From NCBI GenBank assembly GCA_941918925.1, contig OW799236.1, forward strand, positions 15,909,474 through 15,973,473: 64,000 nucleotides of DNA, written 5' to 3'. The position numbers were made by a program, and so were the translations under genes. The notes beneath the pieces are model-generated. The model was not told the origin of the DNA. It was given only the letters and a program-made list of their open reading frames with translations, and did no database searches. Below are positions 10,829 through 22,006 of the stretch, piece after piece (position 1 is the stretch's first letter; the number at the start of each line of letters is the position of its first letter). This DNA is from Phyto melanocephala. Its lineage: Eukaryota > Arthropoda > Insecta > Diptera > Rhinophoridae.

Positions 10829-12524
10829 AACAAGTTTAAGTATATGCTTAAAATATCAGTTATTTATTATTATTATTTTTGTTTGGCAAAAGTAATTAAA
10901 AACATTAAAAAAACATGCTCTATTTAAAAAATAAATAAATATTTTTCAGGGCGTATGATTAAATAATATTAATTAGGGACTTTTTCAACAAAATGTAAAA
11001 AAATTTAATTACACAAGAAAATCGTCTTTAAAAAATATACGTTTTTGGAAAGCTTAGGATTGTGGTATTTCAGATATACATATACAACCTTTTATAACTT
11101 TTTATGTAAAATTTAAGCTTAAAGCGCTATTTAATTTTAAATGTTTTATTTTTTCTATTATTGTTTTAAGTTTTAAGCAGATCTTCAAACATTCAATATT
11201 GTTGGAAAAGGTAATCAGTTGTTAAGAATTTTTGGAATTAGTAGAAGTTTTTGGAAGAAGTATAAACATTTCAGTAATTAAATTTAATTGTGAAAATATT
11301 TAAACAGGAACATATTGTTTCAGATTTATTTTTAAATAGCTTAATTTACATTATAATTTTTTTTAGTTGTAGTAGTTTAAGTTAGTGTAGTTTTGTTTGT
11401 ATTAGTTTATTTCGCTGGTTGTTCGAACATGATGTTAAGTTATTATGTGTAGCATACTCTTAGGCACTTTTATTGTTTCGGCATATTACTTAACATTAAC
11501 ACTACGTCGTAATTTAAATGTAACGGTTTTCGAATGAACTAGTGTGTACATACGAGAACTTTGTCGAATGTTACCAAACTTCACTATGTTACTATAAATA
11601 GCCGAACAACACAGCTAACATGATCTGTATAACAGTAGAGCATCAAAGTGAGTTTGATAATAATAATAGTGTATAACAATAAGTGAAATAAGTAAAGTGC
11701 TATAAAACAATATCTGAGTGTGCTTAAGTAAATAAAGTGCTCTTAATTTTATAACTAATTTCAACTGTTTTTGATTGCAATAAAATAACTCAAGGTATAT
11801 TAAAAGAAAATAAGCCAACGTTTATAAAAGGTATAAACGAAACAATACTATGAGCTGAGTTGCATGCCTAATATAAGTTATGGAGTTTAAAATTAATAAA
11901 AATTAACTGACAAAAAAAAAATTATATAAAAAATAAATATAAACTAAATTAACAAGTTTAAGTATATGCTTAAAATATCAGTTATTTATTATTATTATTT
12001 TTGTTTGGCAAAAGTAATTAAAAACATTAAAAAAACATGCTCTATTTAAAAAAGAAATAAATATTTTTTCAAGGCGTATGATTAATATTAATTAGTAACT
12101 TTTTCAACAAAATGTAAAATAACTTAATTACACAAGGAAATTATCTTTAAAATATATACGTTTTTGAAAAGCTTAGAATTGTGGTTTTTCAAGCTTTTAT
12201 AACTCTTTATATAAAATTTTTAGCTTTAAGCGCTATTAAATTAAAAAAATTAAATTTTTAATTTTTTTATTTTTACTTTTAAGCTGATCTTTAAACATTC
12301 AATGTTGTTGAAAAAGGTAATCAGTTGTTAAGAATTCTTGGAATTAGTAGAATTTTTTGGGAAAAGTGTAAACATTTCAGTAATTAAATTTAATTGCTAA
12401 AATATTTTAACAGGAACATATTATGAGCTGAGTTGTATGCCTAATATAAGTTATGGAGTTTAAAATTAATAAAAATTAACTGACATAAAAAAAAATTATA
12501 TAAAAAATAAATATAAACTAAATT
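10829..12524 (+). repeat. Tandem duplication of a ~580-bp segment, first copy split by a solo LTR
   Basis: Copy 1 runs 10829-11950 including the 529-bp LTR, copy 2 runs 11951-12524. Both start AACAAGTTTAAGTATATGCT, contain a GCGTATGATTAA block, TCAGTTGTTAAGAAT and TATGAGCTGAGTTG, and end ATATAAACTAAATT. They differ by scattered substitutions and small indels, so the duplication is not recent. It sits just upstream of the coding exon at 12777. Confidence 0.9.
11316..11844 (+). mobile_element. Solo LTR of a Ty3/gypsy-like element (family A), plus orientation
   Basis: 529 bp beginning TGTTTCAGATTT and ending AACGAAACA. It is flanked by ATAT (11312-11315) and ATAC (11845-11848), a 4-bp target duplication with one change. 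The duplicate segment downstream keeps the empty site GAAC-ATAT-TATGAG near 12416, confirming the insertion boundaries. An internal TATA box (TATAAATAG, about 11594) and a downstream AATAAA fit LTR promoter and polyadenylation signals. A 528-bp relative lies inverted at 39713-40240. No internal coding region remains. Confidence 0.9.
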
Positions 12525-12776
12525 TAAGGTTTATTAAAATTTATTTAAGGCTTACAAAAGGCAAATATGAGAAATGTTTAACAGAAAACGCAAAATTTTT
12601 TTATAAATGCGTTACTAAGACTTTGGATCTTGAAATAGGTTTTTTTTTTTAAAGGACGTAGAAAAAAATAATAAAATATAATTCTTTTAAACGACAATTT
12701 TCTTCCTCTGATAATATATTATTGCTTTAAAAAATCTGCAATAATTTTAACTCTCATGCTTATATCTATTTTACAG

Positions 12777-13434
12777 TGATCCATATCCTACTTATGTGGA
12801 TGACTATGACTTCATGCCCCCACACTCCTACAGACCACACTACCCACAGCGCCCATATGCAAATTATCCACTTCCACCACGAGTCCCTCAATATCGCAAC
12901 CCCACCACTACAGCGCCAGCCGTACAAAAACAAGAGCCTGACCAACAAATAGATTATTTAACCATTTTTAGATCCCTAAAAACCATGTGGGATCTTTATC
13001 AATCGTTTACCTCTTCCTGGAACACTATAGCCGAAAGACGCAATCGTGAAGAGGAATTGGCCAAACAGAAATACAAACAACAACAGCAGATAAGAATAAA
13101 CTCCAGACAACCACCAAAATTTAATAACAGAAGAAATTCAACTGTCACCACCAAAAGCCCTAGAAGAAAAACCACTACAAGCATTACGGAAGCTTCTACT
13201 CCAGATAGTGTTGAAAAGAAAAATTTGGCTAAAGTAGAGCCACGCAAGGGCTCTAAAGGCGATAAAGGGAGTATTAAGGAGAGGGAAGGCTTAAGAGATA
13301 AAAGGCAGGCAAAAGTGGATGATAGAAAATCAACAGAAGTTAGCCAAGGACGTTATATAAAAGGTGATCCTTTGAAAGGCTATTACGATTTTGTCATCAC
13401 AGAGGGTTCATACAAGTTTTGGGCGGCGTTTCAG
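12777..13434 (+). CDS. Internal coding exon of an uncharacterised single-pass membrane protein
   Basis: The exon follows a good acceptor (polypyrimidine then TTTTACAG) and ends at CAG|GTAAGA. It opens in phase 2 (one base, then GAT) and closes on a codon boundary, giving 219 codons. The reading begins DPYPTYVDDYDFMPP and is rich in Pro and Tyr. It continues through a Trp-containing stretch (FRSLKTMWDLYQSF), a charged, Gln-rich segment likely to be helical (ERRNREEELAKQKYKQQQ) and a basic Thr/Ser/Lys linker, and ends YKFWAAFQ. That tail is the start of a hydrophobic helix completed by the exon at 19901. Codon use and local GC stand out from the surrounding AT-rich DNA. I do not recognise the family. 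An upstream exon with the start codon must exist, but none was identified here. Confidence 0.7.
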
Positions 13435-14379
13435 GTAAGAAATTATAAATTTTTTTTATAAATACTAGGATTGAACTACGACTGAGGTACAGCTGAACCA
13501 GAAACTGAATAAAATAGAAAAAAATCTCATTTTTATCTTTGAGTTATCTTTTGTCTAAGAATCGCTTTATAATTTGAATTACTTTGTAATAAAAGTACAG
13601 AGAGCAATTTCATCAGTAAGAATATACCAGAATAGCAGTTTTATGATAATATTAAGTGATTCCAGAATACTTTGTTGGTACGAACATATGTATTCAAACG
13701 ATATGTATTCGCATATAGAATTTTCCTTTAAGTCGACTATAGCGACACCTATTGGACTATAAAAATGCCTCATACCCAACAACTTCTTTTTAAGAATGAT
13801 ATGAAAAGAATATATTTTTTATACATTCATATGTGAATTTCATAATTCGATTCCAGCGCCACCTAGAGGTTAGGAGATTTTAGTTTTTCTTTTTTGACAC
13901 TAGAGCTGCCTAAGCTGTAAATATAAGTCGCTTTGTTTCATAGAAATCGAAAGAAATACGACTGCAACGTCACTAAGAAAATACAAAACAAAATAAAAAC
14001 CTTAAATGAATCGGCTCGTCTTTATTGAAAAAATTTTGCTCAATAGCTTTTATGGATACTGAAATCATGCGTCGCAATAAAAGAGTCTCCAAAAGGAAGG
14101 CCCTACATCTGTCGAAGTGGATATCATTATTTAGTGTTGCCAAATTATCAGGGACGGATATAGTTTTGCATAACCTGTGCAAATGATAAAATTGTTTTTA
14201 TCAAATTGTGTACGGGCAAAGTTCCGCATGCTTCGCCCATTTTTCGATTGCGATTATTGTCCTACCGAGTGGGTTATAAAAAGTGCGAAGGATAAATTTT
14301 GGTTCATAGTAAACCAGCACTGGTACGACGACGAAATGCATGATTTACCAAGTCTCTCGCTTATATCCAAGAGAGCGTA

Positions 14380-14725
14380 CAGAAGAATCCAAGGCAGTCA
14401 ATTCGCATCACTCCGAAGAACTTGGCATTTTTCAAAACACAATTTGACGAATTTGGTATTAAAACTGCACCCATACAAAATTTAATTTACCCAGAAGTTG
14501 AAGGTTAAACGACACAGACGTCCTTAAGCGTCCTTCAGCAGTTGGAAGCTGACCCTAATTTAAATCAAAAATCGTCTTCGATGATTAGGGAAACTTCTAA
14601 ATAAGTGGGTGCTCTCGATATTAAATTGTTGAATTTAAGACTCTATTTATCTACATAAGACACAAGAACGGCCAGTGCATCCAGAAAGTGTCGCTCATGT
14701 GATTTGGCCCTGTCAGTATTTTTTT
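14380..14725 (+). pseudogene. Decayed DD41D mariner fragment (middle of transposase)
   Basis: With several frameshifts the plus strand reads LVLKLHPYKI then a stop and FTQKL, then QQLEADPNLNQK, KIVFDD and later QERPVHPESV. These match in order the 'LHPYKIQLTQ', 'EQLEADPNF', 'KIIFSDEAHF' and 'HPEKVTVW' blocks shared by the other DD41D copies in this window. The C-terminal catalytic half was not found downstream. Heavily mutated and inactive. Confidence 0.5.
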
Positions 14726-14844
14726 TAAAGTTTTTTAGGTCAAAGTTCTATACGAAAAAAACCATTAACTACATCGGTCCTTAAATTCAGCATAATCCTT
14801 ATCATTATAATAAATATTTTTTTGAATGCGCGTTACTTAGCGAA

Positions 14845-15135
14845 AGGTTGCACCGTGTGTACCAGTCAGTAATGAACTGATCTGCCAGTCTGAGGGTTGC
14901 AGGTTCGATTTCCGCAAGAGACTTTGGACTGGCTTGTTTCTCTTTATTTCCTATTCTGCTATTCTTTTCTTCCTATTCAATTCAATTCAATTCAATTCTC
15001 AATTCTGTTAAATTTCTATTCTTTTATTTTTATTATTTTCTTTATATTTTGTTCAATTTCTATTCTGTTCAATTTCTATTCTGTTCAATTTCTATTCTGT
15101 TCAATTTCTATTCTGTTCAATTTCTATTCTAAACG
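14845..15135 (+). mobile_element. tRNA-derived SINE, copy B, with expanded 16-bp tail
   Basis: It shares GGTTGC, the B-box block (GGTTCGATTTCC, 14902-14913) and the following GAGACTTTG with the copy at 346. The tail has grown into a CAATT run (about 14975-14999) and about five tandem copies of TTCAATTTCTATTCTG (15053-15131). No clear target duplication was found. Confidence 0.65.
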
Positions 15136-17439
15136 ATTTGATGAACCCAAGTGAGCTACACAACTGCTGCATATTCTACATACAAAACGCGGCGGACATC
15201 TACACAATGTTTTTGTATTCCATACGTGATGGTAGTCACATCGATAGGTATATCAAACAAATAATAATGTTGATGATATTATACATACAATTTGTTTTAT
15301 TTAAATTTTAAGATAGGAAGCGCTTAATAAAAGACTCGTTAAATTAATATTAAATTTTCTTATAGATCCAATATTAAAAAAAAAATTAAAATTTTGTTTC
15401 ATCTTTAACAAAATATTAAATTTTTTTAATTTCTGATAAGTCTTACAAATTATCCAATTAATACCACTCAATCAAACCTTTGACTCGCACATAGTTTTTT
15501 TTATTTTTTACATTTTTCCACTATTTCTTTCACTATATCATTTAAACAATGTCATAAATCACAAATTTTTACTACAACACACAGACAAATTTCATAAATC
15601 TCATGTCTGGCACATGTTTTATTTTGTTCTTCATTCAGTGAAACAATGAGGAAGTAAATAAAAACCCAAAACTTTTCTCTTTTTAACAACCCACATATTA
15701 TGTTGTTGTTTTCGGTGTTCGTTTGTTTGTTTGGCTGCGATGGTGCTCTTTATGTGCACAAATACATTTACGTGTATTGTTTACCATCATGTAACTCTGA
15801 GGGTAAAATATGGTCAACACTGAACACTGATTTGTGACTTTTGTTGGGAGAGAACAAAAATAAAGAAAAAAACTTAAAACAGAGAAAAAAAAATCAAAAC
15901 AACACAAGCAGAAAAATGTCAGGTGCCAAGTGTTTGTATGGATGGTGATAGTAGAGAAGAACAATAACAAACAGTAGACAAAAACAAACATTCAGCTAGA
16001 GAAACAAAACAATATAGAGGAAAAAAAATATATGATAAACAACCACCTGGCGGTGTAGAGATATTTGTGTAGAGTGGCACATGTAAAAATAGCACAATGA
16101 TCACAGACATACTTATGTTTATACAAATAAAGTAAAATTACTGTTACAGAACGTAATAGAGCTGTATGTGTGTTTTGTTTTATGCCACCATATCATATAC
16201 AAATGTGTGACAATGTTTTTTTTTTATAGCGATAATTATTTTCGTGGTTGCTGTCAGTTATGTTGCCACTTATAAATGTTGTGAATACATATAAATAAAC
16301 ATGTTTTTCTGAAGTTCTTGTTAAAAACTAGACTTATGGCAAAAGGAAATTTATTTTGACGAACAACTGTCAGCGAAGAAACAACAACGTTAGAACCAAA
16401 AATAAGAAACACAAAATAATTTTTAGAATTTTTATTTATAATATTTAAGATTATGTTGTATGGACATAATCAATTTTAAGGTTTTTAGGTGTAAAAAAAG
16501 AATTTTGTAAAAAAAAATGTTTTATTATCAATTACTACTGATATGTTTTTTTGTTGTTGTTTTACAGACTTTTGTTAACCGCTTGTTAAGGCTGTTAGAA
16601 ATGAGATATAATTTTCAAATGATTTTTTCATTATGTAAATGGTGCCTGAGTTAAAATGCTGTTTTTAAATTTAATGTAATATTTTTGTGCAAGCGGCATA
16701 TCTGAGATTTGTCAACAGAATCCAGAAATAGTTGCCATCCATTGTTGCTACAAGGTGCCTTAATGCGCCCACTCTGACGTTGTTTGCTACATTACACATA
16801 TTTGGTCAATATTGGGTACCTGCGGTAAATTGAAAATAAAATCTACATTTGTTAACCGATTTTTATGGTTTATGGCTTTTTTTTAAGATAAGTGGCTCTC
16901 AGAAAAAAGTGCAAAATGTTGAATATTTGCTTTATATTTTTTTAATTCCATTTTTAAATTGAAAGATATTACGAATTTTGCACGAAAAAAATTTTTGTTC
17001 TCCGTTAATTTCTGAATAATTCCAAAACGATAAGATTTCAATTTAAAAAAAATACAATTTTGTTATACATCTTCTGGTGTTTTATTTTTTAAAATCGGAT
17101 GACTGGTTCTCGAGTTAGAATGAAATATGTCTCCGTACCTGACTAATTTAGGGGAAAAAATTTGCCACGCCCATAAAAAAAAGTTCGATCTGAGGGAAAA
17201 AACCGATAACGGATTTGTGTTCAGCGCATCAAAATCCATATAGTCCACATAGTTTTAATTAACGGGAAGACAAAAATGATTTTTTGTCGAGAAGTTTTAT
17301 TAAAACCCAAATACTTTACAAAAGAACAACGCGATAAATTTGTGAAAACTAATTCACAAAAATTTGGAAGGTTAACACCTAAAACCGCTAGCAAACTTAA
17401 AAAAATTTTCTGTCGAAAAAATAAACCTAATGTGTAGAT

Positions 17440-18300
17440 CGAAGAGTGATCTAGTGGACCGTACGTCAACGTTCCGGTCGGTGCAGTTGGTTGTAAACGA
17501 GAATGTAGCCGAAAACCTGAAAATACCAATTCAGCACCGCTTTCAATGATTTTTAATTTTACACAGCGAATTTAGATAGAATACCGTCAGCTACAAAATT
17601 TAGCTTACTCAGGAGCTTACTCTAGCAGTCCCTGGAAAGCACCGGCAATTCGTTCAATAGGTGAGGGAGCAAAGTGAAGTAAATGCGAATTTTTTGAAAA
17701 AAGTAATCTTTTGCCATGAAACTCACTATAATTTTTAAAAATTGTATATAAAAAATTGTCGAATTTGGGGCTAAGAAAATCCAAATGCAATCATAACAAC
17801 TGTATGTTGTAGACTTTGGCCAGATGGCATGATTGGCAAATACATTTCTGAAGATGGGTTTAAAAAGTGCAGTGACTGTGAAAGGCTTTCGTTACAGGAA
17901 CATGATAACAGAATTCTTGTAGCCTTAACCGTATGAATTTAATCTAAAAATGATTTGATTTTTGAAAGACGACGCCACATTAAACAATCTATTAATTGCA
18001 GCAACTATTTCCAAACAAATTATTTAAAGAATTCCTGATGTCAATTGGCCACCAAGGTCATGCAATTTAACGCCGTGTGTTTTTTTTTGGGGGTGTTTTG
18101 TGAAAACTCGCGCTTATGCAAATAACCTAGAAACAATTTTTGAGCTTAATTTCGAGATCGAACCCGTCATCGGCGATACAAAGCCATATTTCTGTTAAAA
18201 AGGCAAGGAAATTTTCATGAAAAGAGTAGTGGCCCGTCATCAGAGCAATGGGTGCCATTTGACTGATATTTTATTCTATACTTAATCGGAATATGTCCGC
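17440..18300 (+). pseudogene. Decayed DD41D mariner transposase
   Basis: Read through stops and shifts, the plus strand gives, in order, RTSTFRSVQLVVNENVAENL (N-terminal helical region), YKI..LTQEL, KKVIFCHETHYNF (first Asp block, Asp lost), KNCRIWG, a TVCCRLWPDGMIGKYIFEDG stretch and VNWPPRSCNLTP followed by WG. The catalytic third Asp has been replaced (TPCVFFWG). It ends with GCHLTDILFYT, the usual C-terminus. The block order matches the better-preserved copy at 50080, so this is an old, near-full-length relative that is certainly inactive. Confidence 0.65.
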
Positions 18301-18944
18301 TTTATAATCTGATAAAATAATTACAACTATTTAGAAATTTGTGTTTTTCATAGGCAACCGCGTATGTTCATTTTATACGATTTTGAGTTAATAATGTCAT
18401 TTTGCTTGGTTTTAGACGGCCTTTACTTGGTTTTACAAAATTTTCAAATAAGATGGAGCCATTCCGATTACTTTAATGGCATAACAACGTAACTTCTATA
18501 TACATATTTTCAAAAATCGTTCGGCACTAGCACGGTTTTGTTGCTCTCCTGAAAAATTTAATTTAAGACATACGTGGTTGCCCATGAAAACCACAGAAAT
18601 ACTTGTTTTTATTTTAACATTAAAAAGTGTTTTTTTTTAGCGAGACACTCTTTATAGGGTGTTTGAAAAAAATTTTAAGAAGTTTTTATTTAATTTGTCT
18701 GAATAAATCTTTGTTTTACTGTTTATATATTAAAAAGTTTTTCTTTCACTGGGTCAAAACATACTGCACATGAAATGTATGACAAATAAATTTTCTGTAA
18801 ATGGTTAAATGATTGAATGACCGGAGGAAGGAAAAGGGAATTAACTATAATTAAAGTACATGATAAATATTTTTTTGTCGAAAGGTTACAAAGACAAATT
18901 TTTGAAAAAAAAAATTGTAAGAACTTCTTTTTTACACCCTTTAT

Positions 18945-19300
18945 GCGAGAATGTAAAAAGGCTTATATAAGTTTGTCATTTCGTTTGTAATTCTAAGTAT
19001 AGTTATTTGCAACCCTATAAGGTGTAAATAATTTAAGTCCTTATAGACAGAGAAATTGATAAATCTAAGTCCGTATGTACGTGTGGGTGTTGAAATCAAC
19101 TTTCCCTTTTTAATTCTTCAGACTCTTGTGTAGCATTAAATTATCAGATATGCATTCGACAATTTTGCTATTAAAAATCAGTTATCTGCGTACATTGCGA
19201 GCTGAGATATGAGCGAAAGAACAATATTGCCTCTGTTGTTTAGCCACACAAAGTCAGAATTTGCAGCTCCTATGGAATTTGTTTAAGCGTTTAATGGGTC
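18945..19300 (+). repeat. ACCCTTCAC-family dispersed repeat, degenerate copy
   Basis: Shares with the copies near 36335, 43078 and 54365 the succession TATATAAGTTTGTCATTTCGT, GTAATTCTA, a GTCCGTATGTACGTGTGGGTG block and GAGCTGAGATATGAGC. It is shorter and more mutated than they are. Confidence 0.55.
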
Positions 19301-19900
19301 AATAACCTACAAAGATATAGTCAATTTTTTTTTTGGAAAGAAATGTTAATTAACAGTTTAGATTGTCATTTGGCTCAAACAACAACAAAAGCTAGCGGTC
19401 GCAAAAACAAACTAATTTATATTTGCACGTGATGGTAAAAATTGTGTGTATGATATATAGATAATCATAAGTAAAAAGGTCCGAACTTGTTTTTTGTGCC
19501 AAATCATTTATTTTTTTTAGCGATTTCAATACATTTCACACGAAAACACTTTAACACAAAAATTGAATGCAATAGTATTAAATATAACAGTTTTACAACA
19601 GTTTTAAAAGCAATTTGACAAAAAAAGTTACATTTTGTTTATAGAGTTTCTGTTACGTTTTAACCTTCGCCTGTAAAGTTACAATTATTTGAGTTAGGGC
19701 CTTTCTACTTGCATCCAACGCTATAAGACTCGGCACAGAATATAGCACTTTTAATTGTTTGTTTCAAGACTCGGTAAATTTTTTTTTAAATTCCAAGCAT
19801 ACAAATTAAAATTCTGGTTCAGTTGTAGTTCAACTTGATTTCCCTTTCAAAATTGTATATTTTTAATTTCTTAATTTTTTTCATTGTTTCTTGCTGCCAG

Positions 19901-20353
19901 GTTGGTACTGCCATTTTGATAATCTATTCAACATTTGCTGCCATCTACTATTCTAAGGTAAATCCTCTTGTCAGTGATTATGACTACACAGATTATTTGG
20001 GTGGAGCACGTTCCTTATCAGATGGAGATGTGGATTTCGTTGATGATGATGATGGTGATACAAACACAAAATTTCAACCAAAGAGTTGGCTAGAATGGAT
20101 GCCTCGAACTGGTAACTCTCTTAAATTTATACTGGATGCTATAGACAAGCTGCCTATGGATCATAAAACAGAGTTACGAAAGTATGAACTGTCTAAAGAG
20201 CTGGAAGAGAGAGATGAAACCAAAGAAAATACAACTGAAAGGGATTATATAGATGATGATTATAGAGATGATGTTAGGGAAACCGATTCAACTGAAAGCA
20301 TAAATACCGAGCAAAATTGGAGTGAAATAAGAGAGAATGATAAGGCCATGTAA
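19901..20353 (+). CDS. Terminal coding exon of the same membrane protein
   Basis: Starts after TTGCTGCCAG in phase 0, matching the phase at 13434, and runs 150 codons to TAA. Joined to the previous exon it completes a transmembrane helix of about 23 residues (FWAAFQ from exon one, VGTAILIIYSTFAAIYY from this exon). This is followed by YSKVNP and a strongly acidic tail with DYDYTDYLGG, runs of Asp such as DDDDGD and DDDYRDD, and a Trp-containing SWLEWMPR segment. One helix, a Pro/Tyr-rich and basic N-terminal side and an acidic C-terminal side point to a single-pass membrane protein. Which side faces the cytoplasm cannot be decided without the missing N-terminus. No polyadenylation signal of canonical form was seen close downstream. 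Confidence 0.7.
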   Translation, partial: VGTAILIIYSTFAAIYYSKVNPLVSDYDYTDYLGGARSLSDGDVDFVDDDDGDTNTKFQPKSWLEWMPRTGNSLKFILDAIDKLPMDHKTELRKYELSKELEERDETKENTTERDYIDDDYRDDVRETDSTESINTEQNWSEIRENDKAM

Positions 20354-21278
20354 TTGTTAGTTTCTATATATTTAAAAGCTTTAAAAAACGGACTTCAATA
20401 ATAATTTTTATAAACCCAAATTTGTGTTCAATTTTAGTATTTTATAGAAAAAGTAAGTAGATGTTTTGGTATTTTAAAGTTTTTTTCAATTTAACTAATT
20501 ATAGCTAGTAACAGAAATTACATTTTAACAGAATCTTGTTGATAAAGCAAATATTTACCGACAAATTCGCCGGCTCCAGAGTTGTTCCTAGTAATACACC
20601 GAAAAATATATTTTATTTGTTCCTACGATGCCATTTAGAAAGAAGACCAGTCAATATTTTATCATCTTTTAATTTTTTTATTCTAAAGGGTGGTTAAATT
20701 ATTAAAGAAAGTGATGGCATTCGAGCGTAAACGAAATTTAAAAATTCTTATTAGAATCTCTATAACAAAAGCACAGATAACTCCAATCAAATTTTAATAG
20801 TGATCGAATGCCGTTATCTGCCTTGAGGTTTATTTGCTTATAATAATATATATCGGATTAAAAAGGACAATCAAAATGAAAAGAAACAATTTTAATCAAG
20901 CAATGTCAGATTTTGACTACATGCATATAACATTGAAGTTTTTCCGTTTTCTCTTATTTCCCTCCCTTCACATGGATTGCCAAAACCATTATCCTACTCT
21001 TATAGAACTGCTGTTCATTGTAAAGGTTTCTGTGTTTTCTTTTATTTATTTATTTATGTTTTGCATATGAGTGCATGTGTGTAACAACTATTCGTACATT
21101 CCTTTTCCAATTTTGCAGTATACTGTAATCAATTATTTTATTTATTGTTTTTTTTTCAATATCAGAACTTTATATTTTATAAAAGGATGTAAAATATAAT
21201 ACACTATACATTTATATATATAAAATCTTTAAATATTTTCCTTTTATTTCACGCTGTTCACTTTCTGTATGTTATGTA
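20354..21278. other. 3' flank of the membrane-protein gene, no further gene
   Basis: Contains an interrupted palindrome GGCATTCGA / TCGAATGCC (about 20735-20814) that may be a small foldback element. Otherwise AT-rich, with no exon-like sequence. Confidence 0.45.
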
Positions 21279-22004
21279 CAGGGTGGACCAAAAGTCGCGC
21301 CTGCGTGTAAAAACTGAATAACTTTTTTGTTTATTATTATTTTTTATTAAATTTTTTTTTTAATTATAATATTATCTTTGTATGCCCTAAATTTTAATTA
21401 TGAAAAATAATGTCAGAGAGATGACCACCATTTTCATCGATGCACAATTGGGCTCTTAAACAGGCGTTTTGCATAACTGCACGCAAGGTTTCAGGCTCTA
21501 TTGCCCTGATCTCAGCTTCAATGTTGTTCTTTAGCTGCTCTATAGTTTGAGGCTTGTTTACATACACTTGTTCTTTGAGATAACCCCATAGAAAATAATC
21601 AGGGGCAGTTAAAAACGGTGAACGTGCTGGCAAATTAAATTCTGAATTTTTCGAGATAATTCGGTCGTCAAAAATTTCATTTAAAAGCGTCATTGTGGCA
21701 CGGGCCGTGTGTGCTGTTGCTCCATCCTGCTGAAACCACTTGTTGGCTGCCTCAGGGCGTACAAAATTATTAACCATAGCGCGATATCTGTCCCCATTAA
21801 CCGTTACTGTATTACCAACTTCATCCTCGAAGAACGATTAAAAGTAAAATTATACCACTTTCGTTCGTTGCTCAGTCGTTAAATTTTGCATGGTGGTGTA
21901 ACACGAATCGATGAATAAAATCTGAAAAAAAAAAAATAAAAAATATTAATAAACAAAAAAGTTATTCAATTTTTACACGCAGGCGTGACTTTTGGTCCAC
22001 CCTG
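21279..22004 (-). mobile_element. Internally deleted DD41D mariner, 726 bp
   Basis: The terminal inverted repeats start CAGGGTGGACCAAAAGTC and are about 57 bp long with two or three differences. TA flanks both sides (21277-21278, 22005-22006). The length is roughly half that of a complete mariner because the middle of the transposase is missing. With good TIRs it could be moved in trans if a full-length relative exists elsewhere. Confidence 0.9.
21394..21891 (-). pseudogene. Deleted DD41D mariner transposase
   Basis: From an ATG at 21891 the frame reads MQNLTTEQRTKVV, a stop, FYF, a second stop, then SFFEDEVGNTVTVNGDRYRA and onward into an open 127-codon C-terminal part. That part holds FQQDGATAHTA (second Asp) and TAPDYFLWGY (third Asp), with 41 residues between the two aspartates, and ends HLSDIIFHN. 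The N-terminal start and the C-terminal half are in one frame, but the DNA-binding domain and first catalytic Asp block between them are gone. Spacing of 41 fits the DD41D ('rosa'-like) branch, known from Ceratitis. Not functional. Confidence 0.85.
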
Positions 22005-22006
22005 TA

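Larger units (their letters stand above)
13435..19900 (+). other. 6.5-kb intron of the membrane-protein gene
   Basis: Bounded by GTAAGA at the donor and TTGCTGCCAG at the acceptor, phase 0 on both sides. It has collected a degenerate scrap of the 11-bp minisatellite (13471-13520), two decayed mariner copies, a SINE and an ACCCTTCAC-family repeat, each listed separately. The remaining sequence (13520-14380, 15136-17440, 18301-18949, 19301-19834) shows nothing I can call. Confidence 0.65.

Noticed and set aside
13579..14182. Several 60-70 codon frames in the intron
   Set aside because: Both-strand overlaps in AT-rich intron DNA with no domains.
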